A DNA stretch of 64,000 nucleotides from an uncultured Lachnospiraceae bacterium (GTDB taxonomy: Bacteria > Bacillota > Clostridia > Lachnospirales > Lachnospiraceae), in NCBI GenBank assembly GCA_910577015.1, contig CAJTKU010000004.1, positions 124,001 to 188,000 of the forward strand, in the 5' to 3' direction. Below are positions 1 to 7,989 of the stretch, one piece after another; position 1 is the first letter of the stretch, and each line of letters begins with the position of its first letter. The position numbers were made by a program, and so were the translations under genes. Below the pieces are notes generated by a model, which had not been told where the DNA came from, searched no databases, and worked only from the letters and a program-made list of their open reading frames with translations.

Positions 1-3000
1 GACTTGATGAAACCTATGTGGTATTTGATATAGAAACCACCGGCTTTTCCCCTGTCAACAACCGTATCATTGAGATTGGCGCGGTGAAGGTACAGGGCGA
101 AAAAATACTGGACAGGTATTCCACCTTTGTCAATCCGGATGTGCCCATTCCGTTTGAGATAGAAAAACTGACCGGCATCAACGATGCCATGGTGGCGGAT
201 GCCCCGGGTATCGCGGAAGCGCTTCCGCAGTTTCTGAATTTTTGTGAGGGAGCGGTGCTGGTGGCGCATAATGCCTCTTTTGATATGAGCTTTATAGTGG
301 AAAACTCCATAAGGCAGGGATATTCCACAGACCATACTTATCTGGACACCATGGTGATTTCCAGGGTGCTTCTTCCACACCAGAATAAACATACGCTGGA
401 CGCCTTGTGCAAGACCTTCGGCGTATCTCTGGAAAACCACCACAGGGCGGTGGATGACGCTGAAGCGACGGCTCATATTTTTTTGAAATTTCTTGCCATG
501 CTGAATGAGGAGAAGATAACTACGCTGCACGAATTAAATACCTTTGCCAGACCGTCCGTGGAGAATATCAGCAGGCTGCATCCTTATCACTGCATTATTC
601 TGGCAAAGAATGATTTGGGAAGAATCAATCTTTACAGGCTGGTTTCCATGTCGCATCTGCAATATTTTAACAGGCAGCCAAAGATACCGAAAAGCGAGAT
701 ATTAAAATACCGCGACGGCCTGATTATCGGCAGCGCCTGTGAAGCGGGGGAGCTGTACCGTGCGCTTTTGGAAGGAAGGGCGGATGCGGAGATTGCAAAG
801 ATTGTCGGCTTTTATGATTATCTGGAAATACAGCCGTGCGGCAACAATCAGTTTATGATAGAGTCCGACAGACACCCGGATATCAATTCGGTGGAAGATA
901 TTCAGGAGATGAACAGGAAGGTGGTAAGGCTTGGGGAGCAGTTCCATAAGCCGGTGGTGGCAACCTGCGACGTGCATTTCCTTGACCCGGAGGACGAGGT
1001 GTACCGCCGGATTATCATGGCGGGAAAAGGGTTTGACGACGCGGACAACCAGGCGCCTTTGTATCTTCGGACGACGGAGGAGATGTTAAAGGAGTTTGCC
1101 TATCTCGGCAGTGAAAAGGCGGAGGAAATCGTCATCACCAACACCAACAGGATTGCGGACATGGTGGAAACCATATCGCCGGTCCGCCCCGATAAATGCG
1201 CCCCGGTGATTCCCGACTCCGACAAGACGCTGACGGCAATCTGTTACAATAAAGCGCATGAACTGTATGGAGAAAACCTGCCGAAGATTGTGGAAGAACG
1301 TCTGGAAAAAGAACTGCATTCCATTATCACTAACGGATTTGCAGTTATGTACATTATCGCGCAGAAGCTGGTGTGGAAGTCCGTGGAGGACGGTTATCTG
1401 GTAGGCTCCAGGGGTTCCGTGGGTTCTTCCCTTGTGGCGTTTATGGCGGGCATCACGGAAGTAAACTCTTTGAGCGCCCATTACCGGTGCGGCAAATGCC
1501 ATTATTATGATTTTGATTCCCCGGAGGTAAAGGCGGCGGCAGGCAATGCAGGCTGTGATTTGCCGGACAAAGTCTGCCCGGTGTGCGGGGAGAAGCTGAT
1601 AAAGGACGGCTTTGACATTCCTTTTGAGACATTTCTGGGTTTTAAGGGTGACAAAGAGCCGGATATCGACCTTAACTTTTCCGGGGAATACCAGAGCAAG
1701 GCCCATAAATACACGGAAGTGATTTTTGGCTCGGGTCAGACCTACCGCGCCGGTACCATTGCAACCCTTGCGGATAAAACGGCCTTCGGCTATGTGAAAA
1801 ACTATTACGAGGAGCGGGGCGTACATAAACGGACCAGTGAAATTAACAGGATTACGGCGGGCTGCACCGGCATCAGAAGGAGTACGGGACAGCATCCGGG
1901 AGGCATTATTGTGCTTCCCATGGGGCAGGATATCAACTCCTTTACCCCGGTACAGCATCCTGCCAACGATATGGGAACGGACATTGTCACTACCCATTTC
2001 GATTACCATTCCATTGACCATAACCTCTTAAAGCTTGACATACTCGGGCATGATGACCCGACCATGATTCGTATGTTACAGGATTTGACGGGTATAGACC
2101 CGACAAAGATACCGCTGGATGATAAACAGGTTATGTCCCTGTTCCAGAACACTTCCGCCCTGGGGATTACGCCGGAGCAGATAGGAGGGTGTCCGGTGGG
2201 TTCTTTGGGGATTCCCGAATTTGGTACGGAATTTGTCATACAGATGCTTCTGGACACCAAGCCCCAGATGCTTTCCGACTTAATCAGGATTTCCGGGCTG
2301 GGGCATGGAACCGACGTGTGGCTGGGTAATGCCCAGACTTTGATTCTGGAAAAGAAGGCAACCATTTCCACGGCCATCTGCTGTCGTGACGATATTATGA
2401 TTTACCTGATTAATCAGGGGGTGGACAGCTCCTTATCCTTTACGATAATGGAGAGCGTGAGGAAGGGAAAGGGTCTGAAGCCGGAGTGGGAAGCGGCTAT
2501 GACGGAGAAAGGGGTGCCGGACTGGTACATCTGGTCGTGCAAGAAGATAAAGTATATGTTTCCCAAGGCCCATGCGGCGGCTTATGTTATGATGGCATGG
2601 CGGATTGCTTATTGCAAAATCAATTATCCCCTTGCCTATTATGCGGCCTATTTCAGCATCCGCGCCAAGGCGTTTTCCTATGAACTGATGTGTCAGGGAC
2701 AAAGCCATCTGGAAACGGTTATGGCGGATTACAAAAAGCGTTCCGATACCCTTTCCAATAAAGAAAAAGACGCCTACGGAGATATGAAGATAGTGCAGGA
2801 AATGTATGCACGTGGATTTGAGTTTGTCCCCATAGATATCTTTAGCGCCCAGTCAAGGCTTTTCCAGATTGTGGACGGCAAACTGATGCCTTCCTTAAAC
2901 AGTATCGACGGTTTGGGGGAGAAAGCGGCGGATGCCATTGTGGAGGCGGCAAAGGATGGCCCCTTCTTAAGCAAGGATGATTTCAGGCAGCGCACCAAGG

Positions 3001-3095
3001 TTAGCAAGACCGTTATTGATTTGATGGCAGGACTGGGACTTTTAGGCGAACTGCCGGAGTCCAACCAGATAAGCCTTTTTGATTTTGTAGTGTGA
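1..3095 (+). CDS. polC: DNA polymerase III PolC-type, 3' part (5'-truncated by window edge)
   Basis: C-terminal part (about 1,030 residues) of PolC, the Gram-positive replicative polymerase alpha subunit with built-in 3'-5' proofreading. The gene enters from the left edge; the first whole codon is at base 3, so the N-terminal domains are not visible. The visible part opens with the DEDDh exonuclease (FDIETTGF, then HNASFD and HRAVDDAEAT within about 175 residues). A Cys4 zinc knuckle (CGKC...CPVC) follows near visible residues 490-530, then the polymerase palm (PDIDLNFSGE near 548). The end carries a helix-hairpin-helix-like segment (GLGEKAADAIVEA). No frameshift is seen. The stop is followed at once by two hairpins. 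In many relatives polC lies downstream of rseP and ispG; here it lies upstream of the pyrH-rseP cluster. Confidence 0.97.
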   Translation, partial: LDETYVVFDIETTGFSPVNNRIIEIGAVKVQGEKILDRYSTFVNPDVPIPFEIEKLTGINDAMVADAPGIAEALPQFLNFCEGAVLVAHNASFDMSFIVENSIRQGYSTDHTYLDTMVISRVLLPHQNKHTLDALCKTFGVSLENHHRAVDDAEATAHIFLKFLAMLNEEKITTLHELNTFARPSVENISRLHPYHCIILAKNDLGRINLYRLVSMSHLQYFNRQPKIPKSEILKYRDGLIIGSACEAGELYRALLEGRADAEIAKIVGFYDYLEIQPCGNNQFMIESDRHPDINSVEDIQEMNRKVVRLGEQFHKPVVATCDVHFLDPEDEVYRRIIMAGKGFDDADNQAPLYLRTTEEMLKEFAYLGSEKAEEIVITNTNRIADMVETISPVRPDKCAPVIPDSDKTLTAICYNKAHELYGENLPKIVEERLEKELHSIITNGFAVMYIIAQKLVWKSVEDGYLVGSRGSVGSSLVAFMAGITEVNSLSAHYRCGKCHYYDFDSPEVKAAAGNAGCDLPDKVCPVCGEKLIKDGFDIPFETFLGFKGDKEPDIDLNFSGEYQSKAHKYTEVIFGSGQTYRAGTIATLADKTAFGYVKNYYEERGVHKRTSEINRITAGCTGIRRSTGQHPGGIIVLPMGQDINSFTPVQHPANDMGTDIVTTHFDYHSIDHNLLKLDILGHDDPTMIRMLQDLTGIDPTKIPLDDKQVMSLFQNTSALGITPEQIGGCPVGSLGIPEFGTEFVIQMLLDTKPQMLSDLIRISGLGHGTDVWLGNAQTLILEKKATISTAICCRDDIMIYLINQGVDSSLSFTIMESVRKGKGLKPEWEAAMTEKGVPDWYIWSCKKIKYMFPKAHAAAYVMMAWRIAYCKINYPLAYYAAYFSIRAKAFSYELMCQGQSHLETVMADYKKRSDTLSNKEKDAYGDMKIVQEMYARGFEFVPIDIFSAQSRLFQIVDGKLMPSLNSIDGLGEKAADAIVEAAKDGPFLSKDDFRQRTKVSKTVIDLMAGLGLLGELPESNQISLFDFVV

Positions 3096-3097
3096 GA

Positions 3098-3122
3098 AGA
3101 ATGCCCCATTTTGGGGCATTCT
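3098..3122 (+). terminator. Perfect 11-bp hairpin just after polC
   Basis: AGAATGCCCCA (3098-3108) is exactly complementary to TGGGGCATTCT (3112-3122) with a TTT loop. It begins three bases after the polC stop. The U-tract is poor, so it may act with the second hairpin at 3136-3153, either as terminator or as a 3' stabiliser. Confidence 0.6.
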
Positions 3123-3135
3123 CCATCCTGATTTG

Positions 3136-3161
3136 AGCCGCCATGGAGCGGCTTCTTTTTT
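3136..3161 (+). terminator. Rho-independent terminator of polC
   Basis: AGCCGC (3136-3141) pairs with GCGGCT (3148-3153) and is followed by TCTTTTTT. This is a standard intrinsic terminator separating polC from the protease genes. Confidence 0.75.
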
Positions 3162-3197
3162 GGTGCCAGATATGTTATGTTTTGCGGAATTTGCCAT

Positions 3198-3206
3198 TGG
3201 TATAAT
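3198..3206 (+). promoter_or_regulatory. Extended -10 promoter for the protease/lipoprotein unit
   Basis: TGG immediately precedes a perfect TATAAT at 3201-3206, an extended -10 element. No good -35 is found at 17 bp. It lies about 75 bases upstream of the ATG at 3283 and after the polC terminator. Confidence 0.55.
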
Positions 3207-3282
3207 AATAATGTAACTTATGGTCGGCAGAATTTTGGTGCTGGATTTTAAATTACGTGAAGCGTAAAGAAAGGAAGAAGCT

Positions 3283-3543
3283 ATGAATGCAAAAAAAGTT
3301 TTAAGAGCAGTTTTGGTTGTTGCGTTATTAGGGGTAAGCAGCAAAAGTGTATCGGCGGCGCAAGGAAACGAAAATGCCATAACGGATGAAAGCGTTTTAT
3401 GGCAGAAGGTCATGGAGGAATATCAAAATGACGAACAGTTTCTGAATAATCTGGAAGAAGACCCGGAATCGGCAATGCAGATGATAGAAAATGCCGTGGA
3501 AAAGGAAATGAATTTACTTCTGATGCCTATGGCGGGAGACTAG
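3283..3543 (+). CDS. Secreted signal-peptide/prodomain fragment of a C39-like protease
   Basis: This 86-residue product starts with a classical signal peptide (MNAKK, a hydrophobic stretch, then a VSAA-type cleavage region near residues 22-27). An acidic, helix-rich segment follows with no recognisable catalytic motif. It ends at a TAG at 3541-3543. The same reading frame continues two codons later into a papain-like C39 domain (3547-4068), so this looks like the export signal and propeptide of one longer protein of about 261 residues, cut by a single amber codon. SD is AAAGGAAGAAG before the ATG. It could be a decaying gene, a sequencing error or a real two-cistron arrangement; the sequence alone does not decide. 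Confidence 0.7.
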   Translation: MNAKKVLRAVLVVALLGVSSKSVSAAQGNENAITDESVLWQKVMEEYQNDEQFLNNLEEDPESAMQMIENAVEKEMNLLLMPMAGD

Positions 3544-3546
3544 GCG

Positions 3547-4068
3547 GTGGCTTACTGCACGGTTCCCGATATCTGGCAGAAACCTAACCAATGCGGGGCG
3601 GCTTCTGCGTATCAGGCGATATCAGGGGCAGGCGGCGCAGGAAATATTGCCGGTTCCAGTGTGGAAGCCAAAGTCGAAACGCTTTGGAAGGAGGTGCGGG
3701 ATGACGGCCAGAATAGTTCCGTGGTCTGGAAAATTACAAGGTCTTTAAACAGCTACGTGCCGGGAGGGAATTATACCTATAAGGAAGGCGGGGTTATCGG
3801 GCAATCAGCATTTGAATTATACACGGCGCAAAGCCTGCTTGCCAATCACCCGGTTATCCTGCATGCAATAACTACAAATATAGATTATTATAATAAACAT
3901 TATTCCAGACATTATATTTGTGTCAGCGGAATAAACCGGAATACGGGAATAGTGACGGTAGTCGACTGTAATAACAATGAAAGTTATCATGGAACGCACA
4001 CGATGTCTGTGACGGAGGCATATGGAAGTATTACAGAGGAAGCAGCGAGGTATCTTATTTATGGTTAA
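3547..4068 (+). CDS. C39-like papain-fold cysteine peptidase domain (no own signal peptide)
   Basis: This 173-residue domain resembles the C39 / C39_2 papain-like cysteine peptidases. Catalytic candidates are Cys16 in NQCGAAS, His122 in SRHYICVSG and Asp140 in TVVDCNN, in the usual Cys-His-Asp order. It has no signal peptide of its own. The start used is a GTG at 3547 with GGAG at 3535-3538 (8-base spacing), which allows coupled re-initiation after the TAG at 3541. It is in the same frame as the upstream signal-peptide fragment, so the ancestral product was probably one secreted protease or peptide-processing enzyme. Its 3' end overlaps the next lipoprotein gene by 8 bases, which suggests co-transcription. 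Confidence 0.72.
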   Translation: MAYCTVPDIWQKPNQCGAASAYQAISGAGGAGNIAGSSVEAKVETLWKEVRDDGQNSSVVWKITRSLNSYVPGGNYTYKEGGVIGQSAFELYTAQSLLANHPVILHAITTNIDYYNKHYSRHYICVSGINRNTGIVTVVDCNNNESYHGTHTMSVTEAYGSITEEAARYLIYG

Positions 4069-5131
4069 TTATCAGGGTAAAAAAGGATTGCTGTTTTGTT
4101 TATTGGCAGCAATAATGCTTTTATCCATGGCGGGGTGTACAGCGAAAGAGGAAAGTCCTATAACCTGGCAGGATATACAAACCATGGAGGAAGGGGAGTA
4201 TACGGTTGTCCGTGTGGACGACAGCTTCCTGCGTACCGGTGAACAGCTTTCCGAAACCGTATACTGTAACGGCAGGGTATATTTCTTCAGGGAACAGATA
4301 ATAGACAGTATGCGTTTGAACCCGGAATATTACAGTGTCGGCTGTATGGATGTGGAAACGGGGGAAACGCAGATTTTGTATGAAGCCCCGAAGTACATTG
4401 TCCTGCAGGATATCATTGCGGCAGAAGATAAGGTGTACTGGGTGGAAATTAATTTTGGGGAAGAGTCGGAATGGAAGATTGCCTATTATGACATGAAAGA
4501 GGAAACCCTTGGCGTTGTGCGTGAGGGCGTCATGGGTGAGGATACTTATGCGGAACCGGTGCTGACATTGTCCGGCAGATATATCCTTTGGGATGAGGCT
4601 AAACCGGGAGGAGCGTTAAGAAGCTTCCAATATTCATTGGATGACGGCTCTTTGCAGGAGTGGAAATATCCGGAAACCGATTTTTATAACCCATATATCG
4701 GCAACAGGGTATATAAAGGGGAACCGGTGTATCTTTCCGGGGAAGACGGCTCTTATGAAATCAGGAGCAGGGAGAAGGTTTTTTATAGGATAGAAGCAGA
4801 GACAGTCGGTGATTACTATTTATCGGAGCAAGGAATACTTTGGGAGGAGGGCGAAGTAAATAGCAAGGTCTGGTTTGTCCGGATGCAAAACGACGCGGTG
4901 ATTGGAGAGGCACAGATGCTGCCGTTCCAAAGTGTTTTTTCTATCGAACTGTGCGATGAATGGATTCTTTTGAAAAAGTCTGTAAATAAAAACTACTATG
5001 TCGTTAATGTAAACTCGGGTGAGCAATACCTCGTACCGGTTGAAGGTTCTTATGCTCCGCGCTGTTCAGCGGACGGAACCATGTACTTTAAAGGGTATCA
5101 TGGAGACGCTGTTTTGCTGAACCTGCCATGA
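4061..5131 (+). CDS. Predicted lipoprotein, beta-propeller-like repeats
   Basis: Product of 356 residues starting at ATG 4061 (weak SD GCGAGG). A longer reading from 4022 would put 13 residues before the signal sequence and is disfavoured. The N-terminus is a lipoprotein signal with lipobox SMAGC, so Cys26 is the likely acylation site and the protein is anchored outside the membrane. The rest holds repeating 'yycnGrvYff...' and 'iv..edkvYWve' blades typical of DUF5050-like or YncE-like propeller folds, but no family can be named firmly. It overlaps the C39-like gene, so it may be a partner or substrate-binding protein of that protease; this is inference. Confidence 0.7.
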   Translation: MVNYQGKKGLLFCLLAAIMLLSMAGCTAKEESPITWQDIQTMEEGEYTVVRVDDSFLRTGEQLSETVYCNGRVYFFREQIIDSMRLNPEYYSVGCMDVETGETQILYEAPKYIVLQDIIAAEDKVYWVEINFGEESEWKIAYYDMKEETLGVVREGVMGEDTYAEPVLTLSGRYILWDEAKPGGALRSFQYSLDDGSLQEWKYPETDFYNPYIGNRVYKGEPVYLSGEDGSYEIRSREKVFYRIEAETVGDYYLSEQGILWEEGEVNSKVWFVRMQNDAVIGEAQMLPFQSVFSIELCDEWILLKKSVNKNYYVVNVNSGEQYLVPVEGSYAPRCSADGTMYFKGYHGDAVLLNLP

Positions 5132-5184
5132 CAATATCAGGGAAGCTGAAAGGGGGGATAGTGAAAAAAATTATAAAAAAGTAC

Positions 5185-5213
5185 TTGCAAAATTTGTAAT
5201 TTTATATTAATAT
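5185..5213 (+). promoter_or_regulatory. Promoter of tRNA-Glu
   Basis: TTGCAA (-35, 5185-5190) and TAATAT (-10, 5208-5213) with a 17-bp spacer. It lies about 30 bases upstream of the mature tRNA end. Confidence 0.6.
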
Positions 5214-5244
5214 GAATAAGCGTCATGCGACGCTGGATTTATAC

Positions 5245-5316
5245 GGCTCGTTGGTCAAGCGGTTAAGACGCCGCCCTCTCACGGCGGAAACAGGGGTTCG
5301 ATTCCCCTACGAGCTG
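5245..5316 (+). tRNA. tRNA-Glu (anticodon CTC)
   Basis: The cloverleaf is visible by eye. The acceptor is GGCTCGT paired with ACGAGCT, starting with a G-U pair. The D arm holds GGTCAAGCGGTTAAGAC. The anticodon stem is CCGCC/GGCGG around loop CTCTCAC, with CTC at 5278-5280 reading GAG. The T arm is CAGGG-GTTCGAT-TCCCCT. CCA is not encoded. It is a single-gene unit with its own promoter and terminator. Confidence 0.95.
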
Positions 5317-5351
5317 TTGACTGTTTTTTAACAGCCCAACCCTGAAAAGTG

Positions 5352-5385
5352 CCAAAACCCATCATGGTGGATTTTGGTATTTTTT
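5352..5385 (+). terminator. Terminator downstream of tRNA-Glu
   Basis: CCAAAA (5352-5357) pairs with TTTTGG (5372-5377). The stem is extended by CCA/TGG across one mismatch and is followed by TATTTTTT. Confidence 0.75.
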
Positions 5386-5492
5386 ATTGATTTTTTATGG
5401 CAGCGACAATATACTGTAACTGTGTAAAAATAATAAGCGCCTTTGGAACGGTTCCACATGGGAAAAGACAGAGGCGGGAAAGGCGGAAAAAA

Positions 5493-5711
5493 ATGGATAT
5501 CAAAGAACAAATCAGCAAAGTAGTGGAAAAGGTTACCAAGGATGAAGCGTTGAAGGCACAGTTCCAGAAGGAGCCTGTCAAAGCGGTAGAAAAGGTTCTG
5601 GGTGTGGATTTGCCGGATGATGTGGTGGAAAAAATCGTACAGGGCGTAAAAGGAAAAATATCTGTTGATAAACTTTCCGGTGCGGCAGACGCCATCAAAA
5701 AATTATTCTAA
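5493..5711 (+). CDS. Small acidic protein resembling NHLP/Nif11-type leader peptides
   Basis: A 72-residue, helix-rich, charged protein starting at ATG 5493 (MDIKEQISKV) behind a purine-rich AGGCGG site. No signal peptide or membrane segment. The central stretch, with '..F...P..A.E.VLGVDLPDDV..' spacing, resembles the nitrile-hydratase-like or Nif11-like leader peptides of some RiPP precursors. There is no obvious core peptide (no Cys, Ser or Thr cluster at the C-terminus, which ends AIKKLF), and no RiPP maturase is adjacent. It may simply be a small cytosolic protein of unknown role. The stop lies 12 bases from the convergent regulator gene. Confidence 0.6.
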   Translation: MDIKEQISKVVEKVTKDEALKAQFQKEPVKAVEKVLGVDLPDDVVEKIVQGVKGKISVDKLSGAADAIKKLF

Positions 5712-5723
5712 ACCGTGGGGCAG

Positions 5724-6086
5724 TCAGCCGTTTATATGACGTTTGATTGCCTCAAAACTTTTTTTACTGATGTCATGCTCCATCCTGCAGGCGTCTTCAG
5801 TCGCCGTCTTTTCATCCACCCCCAGGCTTATCAGCCAGGAAGAAAGAAGTTTGTGGCGTTCGTAAATGGTCTCGGCAATTTCCTTCCCCGTATCGGTCAG
5901 GTAAATGTATCCCTGTTTTGTGACAGTAATGTATCCGTTTTCCCGTAAATGCTTCATGGCAACGCTGATACTGGACTTTTTGTAGTTGAGTTCGGTGGCA
6001 ATGTCCACGGAACGCACCACAGGCAGCTTTTCTCCCAGCATCAAAATGGTCTCCAGATAATTTTCAGCAGATTCCCTGATTATCAT
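5724..6086 (-). CDS. DtxR/MntR-family metal-dependent transcriptional regulator
   Basis: A 120-residue repressor of the DtxR/MntR class, which senses Fe(II) or Mn(II) and blocks promoters when metal-bound. It has an N-terminal winged helix (residues 6-65, with SVDIATELNYKKSSISVAM as the recognition region). The dimerisation segment contains the metal-ligand pattern C100-x-x-E103-H104 preceded by His78. The length matches MntR-type proteins that lack the SH3 domain. Start: ATG at 6086 with GGGAGA seven bases upstream; the TTG two codons earlier is too close to that site. It is divergent from the SufC/SufB-like pair with a shared promoter region, so control of that Fe-S operon is plausible but not shown. 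Confidence 0.85.
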   Translation of the reverse strand: MIIRESAENYLETILMLGEKLPVVRSVDIATELNYKKSSISVAMKHLRENGYITVTKQGYIYLTDTGKEIAETIYERHKLLSSWLISLGVDEKTATEDACRMEHDISKKSFEAIKRHING

Positions 6087-6124
6087 AAACAATTCTCCCT
6101 TACCGGTAAAATAGAAATATAGTT

Positions 6125-6153
6125 AGTATAACACATATTGCAGAGTAAGAAAA
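6125..6153 (-). promoter_or_regulatory. Promoter for the DtxR-family gene
   Basis: Read on the - strand, TGT directly precedes TATACT (6130-6125), an extended -10. The -35 region is poor. Confidence 0.4.
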
Positions 6154-6177
6154 TAAGAAAGGCCAACTATTTTCAGG

Positions 6178-6205
6178 TTGAAATTTTTTATTTACATGGT
6201 ATGAT
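6178..6205 (+). promoter_or_regulatory. Promoter for the SufC/SufB-like operon
   Basis: TTGAAA (6178-6183), a 16-bp spacer ending in TGG, then TATGAT (6200-6205), about 45 bases before the ATG. It lies between two divergent genes, so a DtxR-type operator could overlap it. Confidence 0.5.
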
Positions 6206-6250
6206 GATAATGCGGTTCCTGCAACGGGAATCGGGGAAAGGAGAATTGAT

Positions 6251-6973
6251 ATGTTAAAAGCGGAGCATCTTTCCTTTGAAGTAACGGAAGAAGGAAAGAC
6301 GAGAAAAATTATAGATGATATATCCTTTGAAGTAGCCCCCGGGGAAATGCTGGTGGTGACAGGTCCGAACGGCAGCGGCAAGTCCACGCTGTTAAAGCTT
6401 TTGATGGGAATAGAAAAAGCAGACGGAGGCAGCGTCTATTTTGAAGGACAGGATATGACCGGTTACGATATTGACGAGCGCGTAAGGGCTGGAATCGGTT
6501 ATGCCTTCCAGCAGCCGCCCCGGTTTAAGGGCATGACGGTAAGAAAACTGCTTGCCATTGCGGCAGGAGGGAGCATATCCGAAAACAACAGCTGCGATTT
6601 GCTTTCCGGAGTGGGGCTGTGTGCCAGGGAGTACTTAAACAGGCAGGTGGACGATACCCTCTCGGGCGGGGAGATGAAACGCATTGAGATTGCGACGGTA
6701 CTGGCAAAGCAGCATAAGTTATGCCTGTTTGACGAGCCGGAAGCCGGTATTGACTTGTGGAGTTTTTCCATGCTGGTAAAACAGTTTGAAAAAATCCACA
6801 AAAAAAAGAAAGAAAGCATTATCGTCATTTCCCATCAGGAGAAACTGATTAACATGGCGGACCGCATCATGCTGTTAAAGGGCGGCAGGGTGGAATGTAT
6901 CGGCAGCCGTAAGGAAGTGGCGCCGGCTTTATTTGCAGGCGGTGGATTTTTCGGATGCAGCAGGACGGACTGA
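6251..6973 (+). CDS. sufC: SufC-like ABC ATPase (Fe-S cluster assembly)
   Basis: A 240-residue ABC ATPase of the SufC type, which powers conformational changes of a SufB/D scaffold during Fe-S cluster assembly in the cytosol. Visible motifs are Walker A GPNGSGKST (38-46), Q-loop YAFQQPP, signature LSGGE (137-141), Walker B LCLFDEPEAG (Asp161-Glu162) and H-loop VISHQ. It contains no membrane segment. The partner gene at 6993 encodes a SufB/SufD-like protein, and no transmembrane permease is nearby; together these favour SufC over an importer ATPase. No sufS or sufU is present in the window. The length is slightly below a typical SufC. Confidence 0.85.
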   Translation: MLKAEHLSFEVTEEGKTRKIIDDISFEVAPGEMLVVTGPNGSGKSTLLKLLMGIEKADGGSVYFEGQDMTGYDIDERVRAGIGYAFQQPPRFKGMTVRKLLAIAAGGSISENNSCDLLSGVGLCAREYLNRQVDDTLSGGEMKRIEIATVLAKQHKLCLFDEPEAGIDLWSFSMLVKQFEKIHKKKKESIIVISHQEKLINMADRIMLLKGGRVECIGSRKEVAPALFAGGGFFGCSRTD

Positions 6974-6992
6974 GATGAAAATGGAGGGCATG

Positions 6993-7919
6993 ATGGAAAT
7001 AGATAAGATTACGCAGGACGTGTTAGACCAGATTGACGATACCGGATTTAAGCAGGAGGGGGCATATAACCTTCGCTACAATGGTTATGCCCTGTGTCAC
7101 GGAGATACGGAGCACATTAAAATAAAAAAAAGAGAGGATGGAAACCAGGGGATTAATGTATATATCAGCGGGGAGGCCATAAAGGAAACCGTGCATATTC
7201 CGGTGGTAATATCCGACTCCGGCATGACGGATGTAGTATACAATGACTTTTTTGTGGAAGAAGGCGCAGACGTCACGATAATTGCAGGCTGCGGTATTCA
7301 CAATGCAGGCTGCAATGACAGCAGGCATGACGGCGTGCATACTTTCCATGTAGGGAAAAACGCCAGCGTGCTTTATTCTGAAAAGCATTACGGGGAGGGA
7401 GAAGGCAGCGGCGCCCGGATTCTGAATCCGGTGACCCGTATTCTGCTGGATGAAAATGCCGTGTTCACACTGGATACCGCACAGATAAAAGGCGTGGATT
7501 CCACGCAGAGGGAGACTTATGTAGAAGCGGGGGCAGGCGCGAAGCTGATTGTGACCGAAAAACTGATGACCCATGACAGGCAGACGGCTGTTTCCAATAT
7601 GGAAGTAGCGTTGAACGGAGAGGGCAGCAGCGCGCAGATAGTATCCCGTTCCGTTGCAAAAGGCGAATCCGTGCAGACTTTTCATCCGAAAGCCGTTGGC
7701 AATGCCGGGTGTCATGCCCATATCCAGTGCGATTCCATCATAATGGAAAGCGCAAAGGTATCTTCCATACCGGAAATCAACGCAAACCATATCGACGCAG
7801 CCATCATCCATGAAGCCGCCATCGGCAGGATTCATAATGACCAGGTGATGAAACTGCGCACGCTGGGGCTGACGGCGCAGGAGGCGGAGGATGTGATTGT
7901 GGAGGCTTTCCTGAACTGA
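6993..7919 (+). CDS. SufB/SufD-family Fe-S scaffold protein
   Basis: A 308-residue protein of the SufB/SufD family, the scaffold partner of the preceding SufC-like ATPase. The protein is mostly beta-helix-like, with conserved-looking stretches CGIHNAGC, HDGVHTFHVGKNASV and, near the C-terminus, INANHIDAAIIHEAAIGRI followed by LGLTAQEAEDVIVEAFL, the usual SufB/D ending. It is shorter than canonical SufB (about 460 residues) and lacks its N-terminal region, like the compact SufB-like proteins paired with SufC in many anaerobes. Start: ATG 6993 with GGAGG five bases before; ATG 6975 or 6990 are alternatives. It begins 19 bases after the sufC stop, so the two are co-transcribed. Confidence 0.8.
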   Translation: MEIDKITQDVLDQIDDTGFKQEGAYNLRYNGYALCHGDTEHIKIKKREDGNQGINVYISGEAIKETVHIPVVISDSGMTDVVYNDFFVEEGADVTIIAGCGIHNAGCNDSRHDGVHTFHVGKNASVLYSEKHYGEGEGSGARILNPVTRILLDENAVFTLDTAQIKGVDSTQRETYVEAGAGAKLIVTEKLMTHDRQTAVSNMEVALNGEGSSAQIVSRSVAKGESVQTFHPKAVGNAGCHAHIQCDSIIMESAKVSSIPEINANHIDAAIIHEAAIGRIHNDQVMKLRTLGLTAQEAEDVIVEAFLN

Positions 7920-7951
7920 TAAAATTTTTGCTTTTACCCGACGCATATATG

Positions 7952-7960
7952 TGGTATACT
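7952..7960 (+). promoter_or_regulatory. Extended -10 promoter before the deacetylase gene
   Basis: TGG followed by TATACT (7955-7960), with a weak -35 (TTTTAC, 7932-7937) at 17 bp. It is about 30 bases upstream of the ATG at 7990. Confidence 0.5.
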
Positions 7961-7989
7961 TATTTAGGGTTATGTGAAGGAGGAAGCCT

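Noticed and set aside
1086..2021. 311-residue - strand open frame inside polC
   Set aside because: Antisense to conserved polymerase motifs, with no domain or start signal of its own.
3541..3543. TAG read as pyrrolysine
   Set aside because: No sign of Pyl genes in the window and the position (between propeptide and catalytic domain) is not an enzyme active site; nonsense mutation or re-initiation is simpler.
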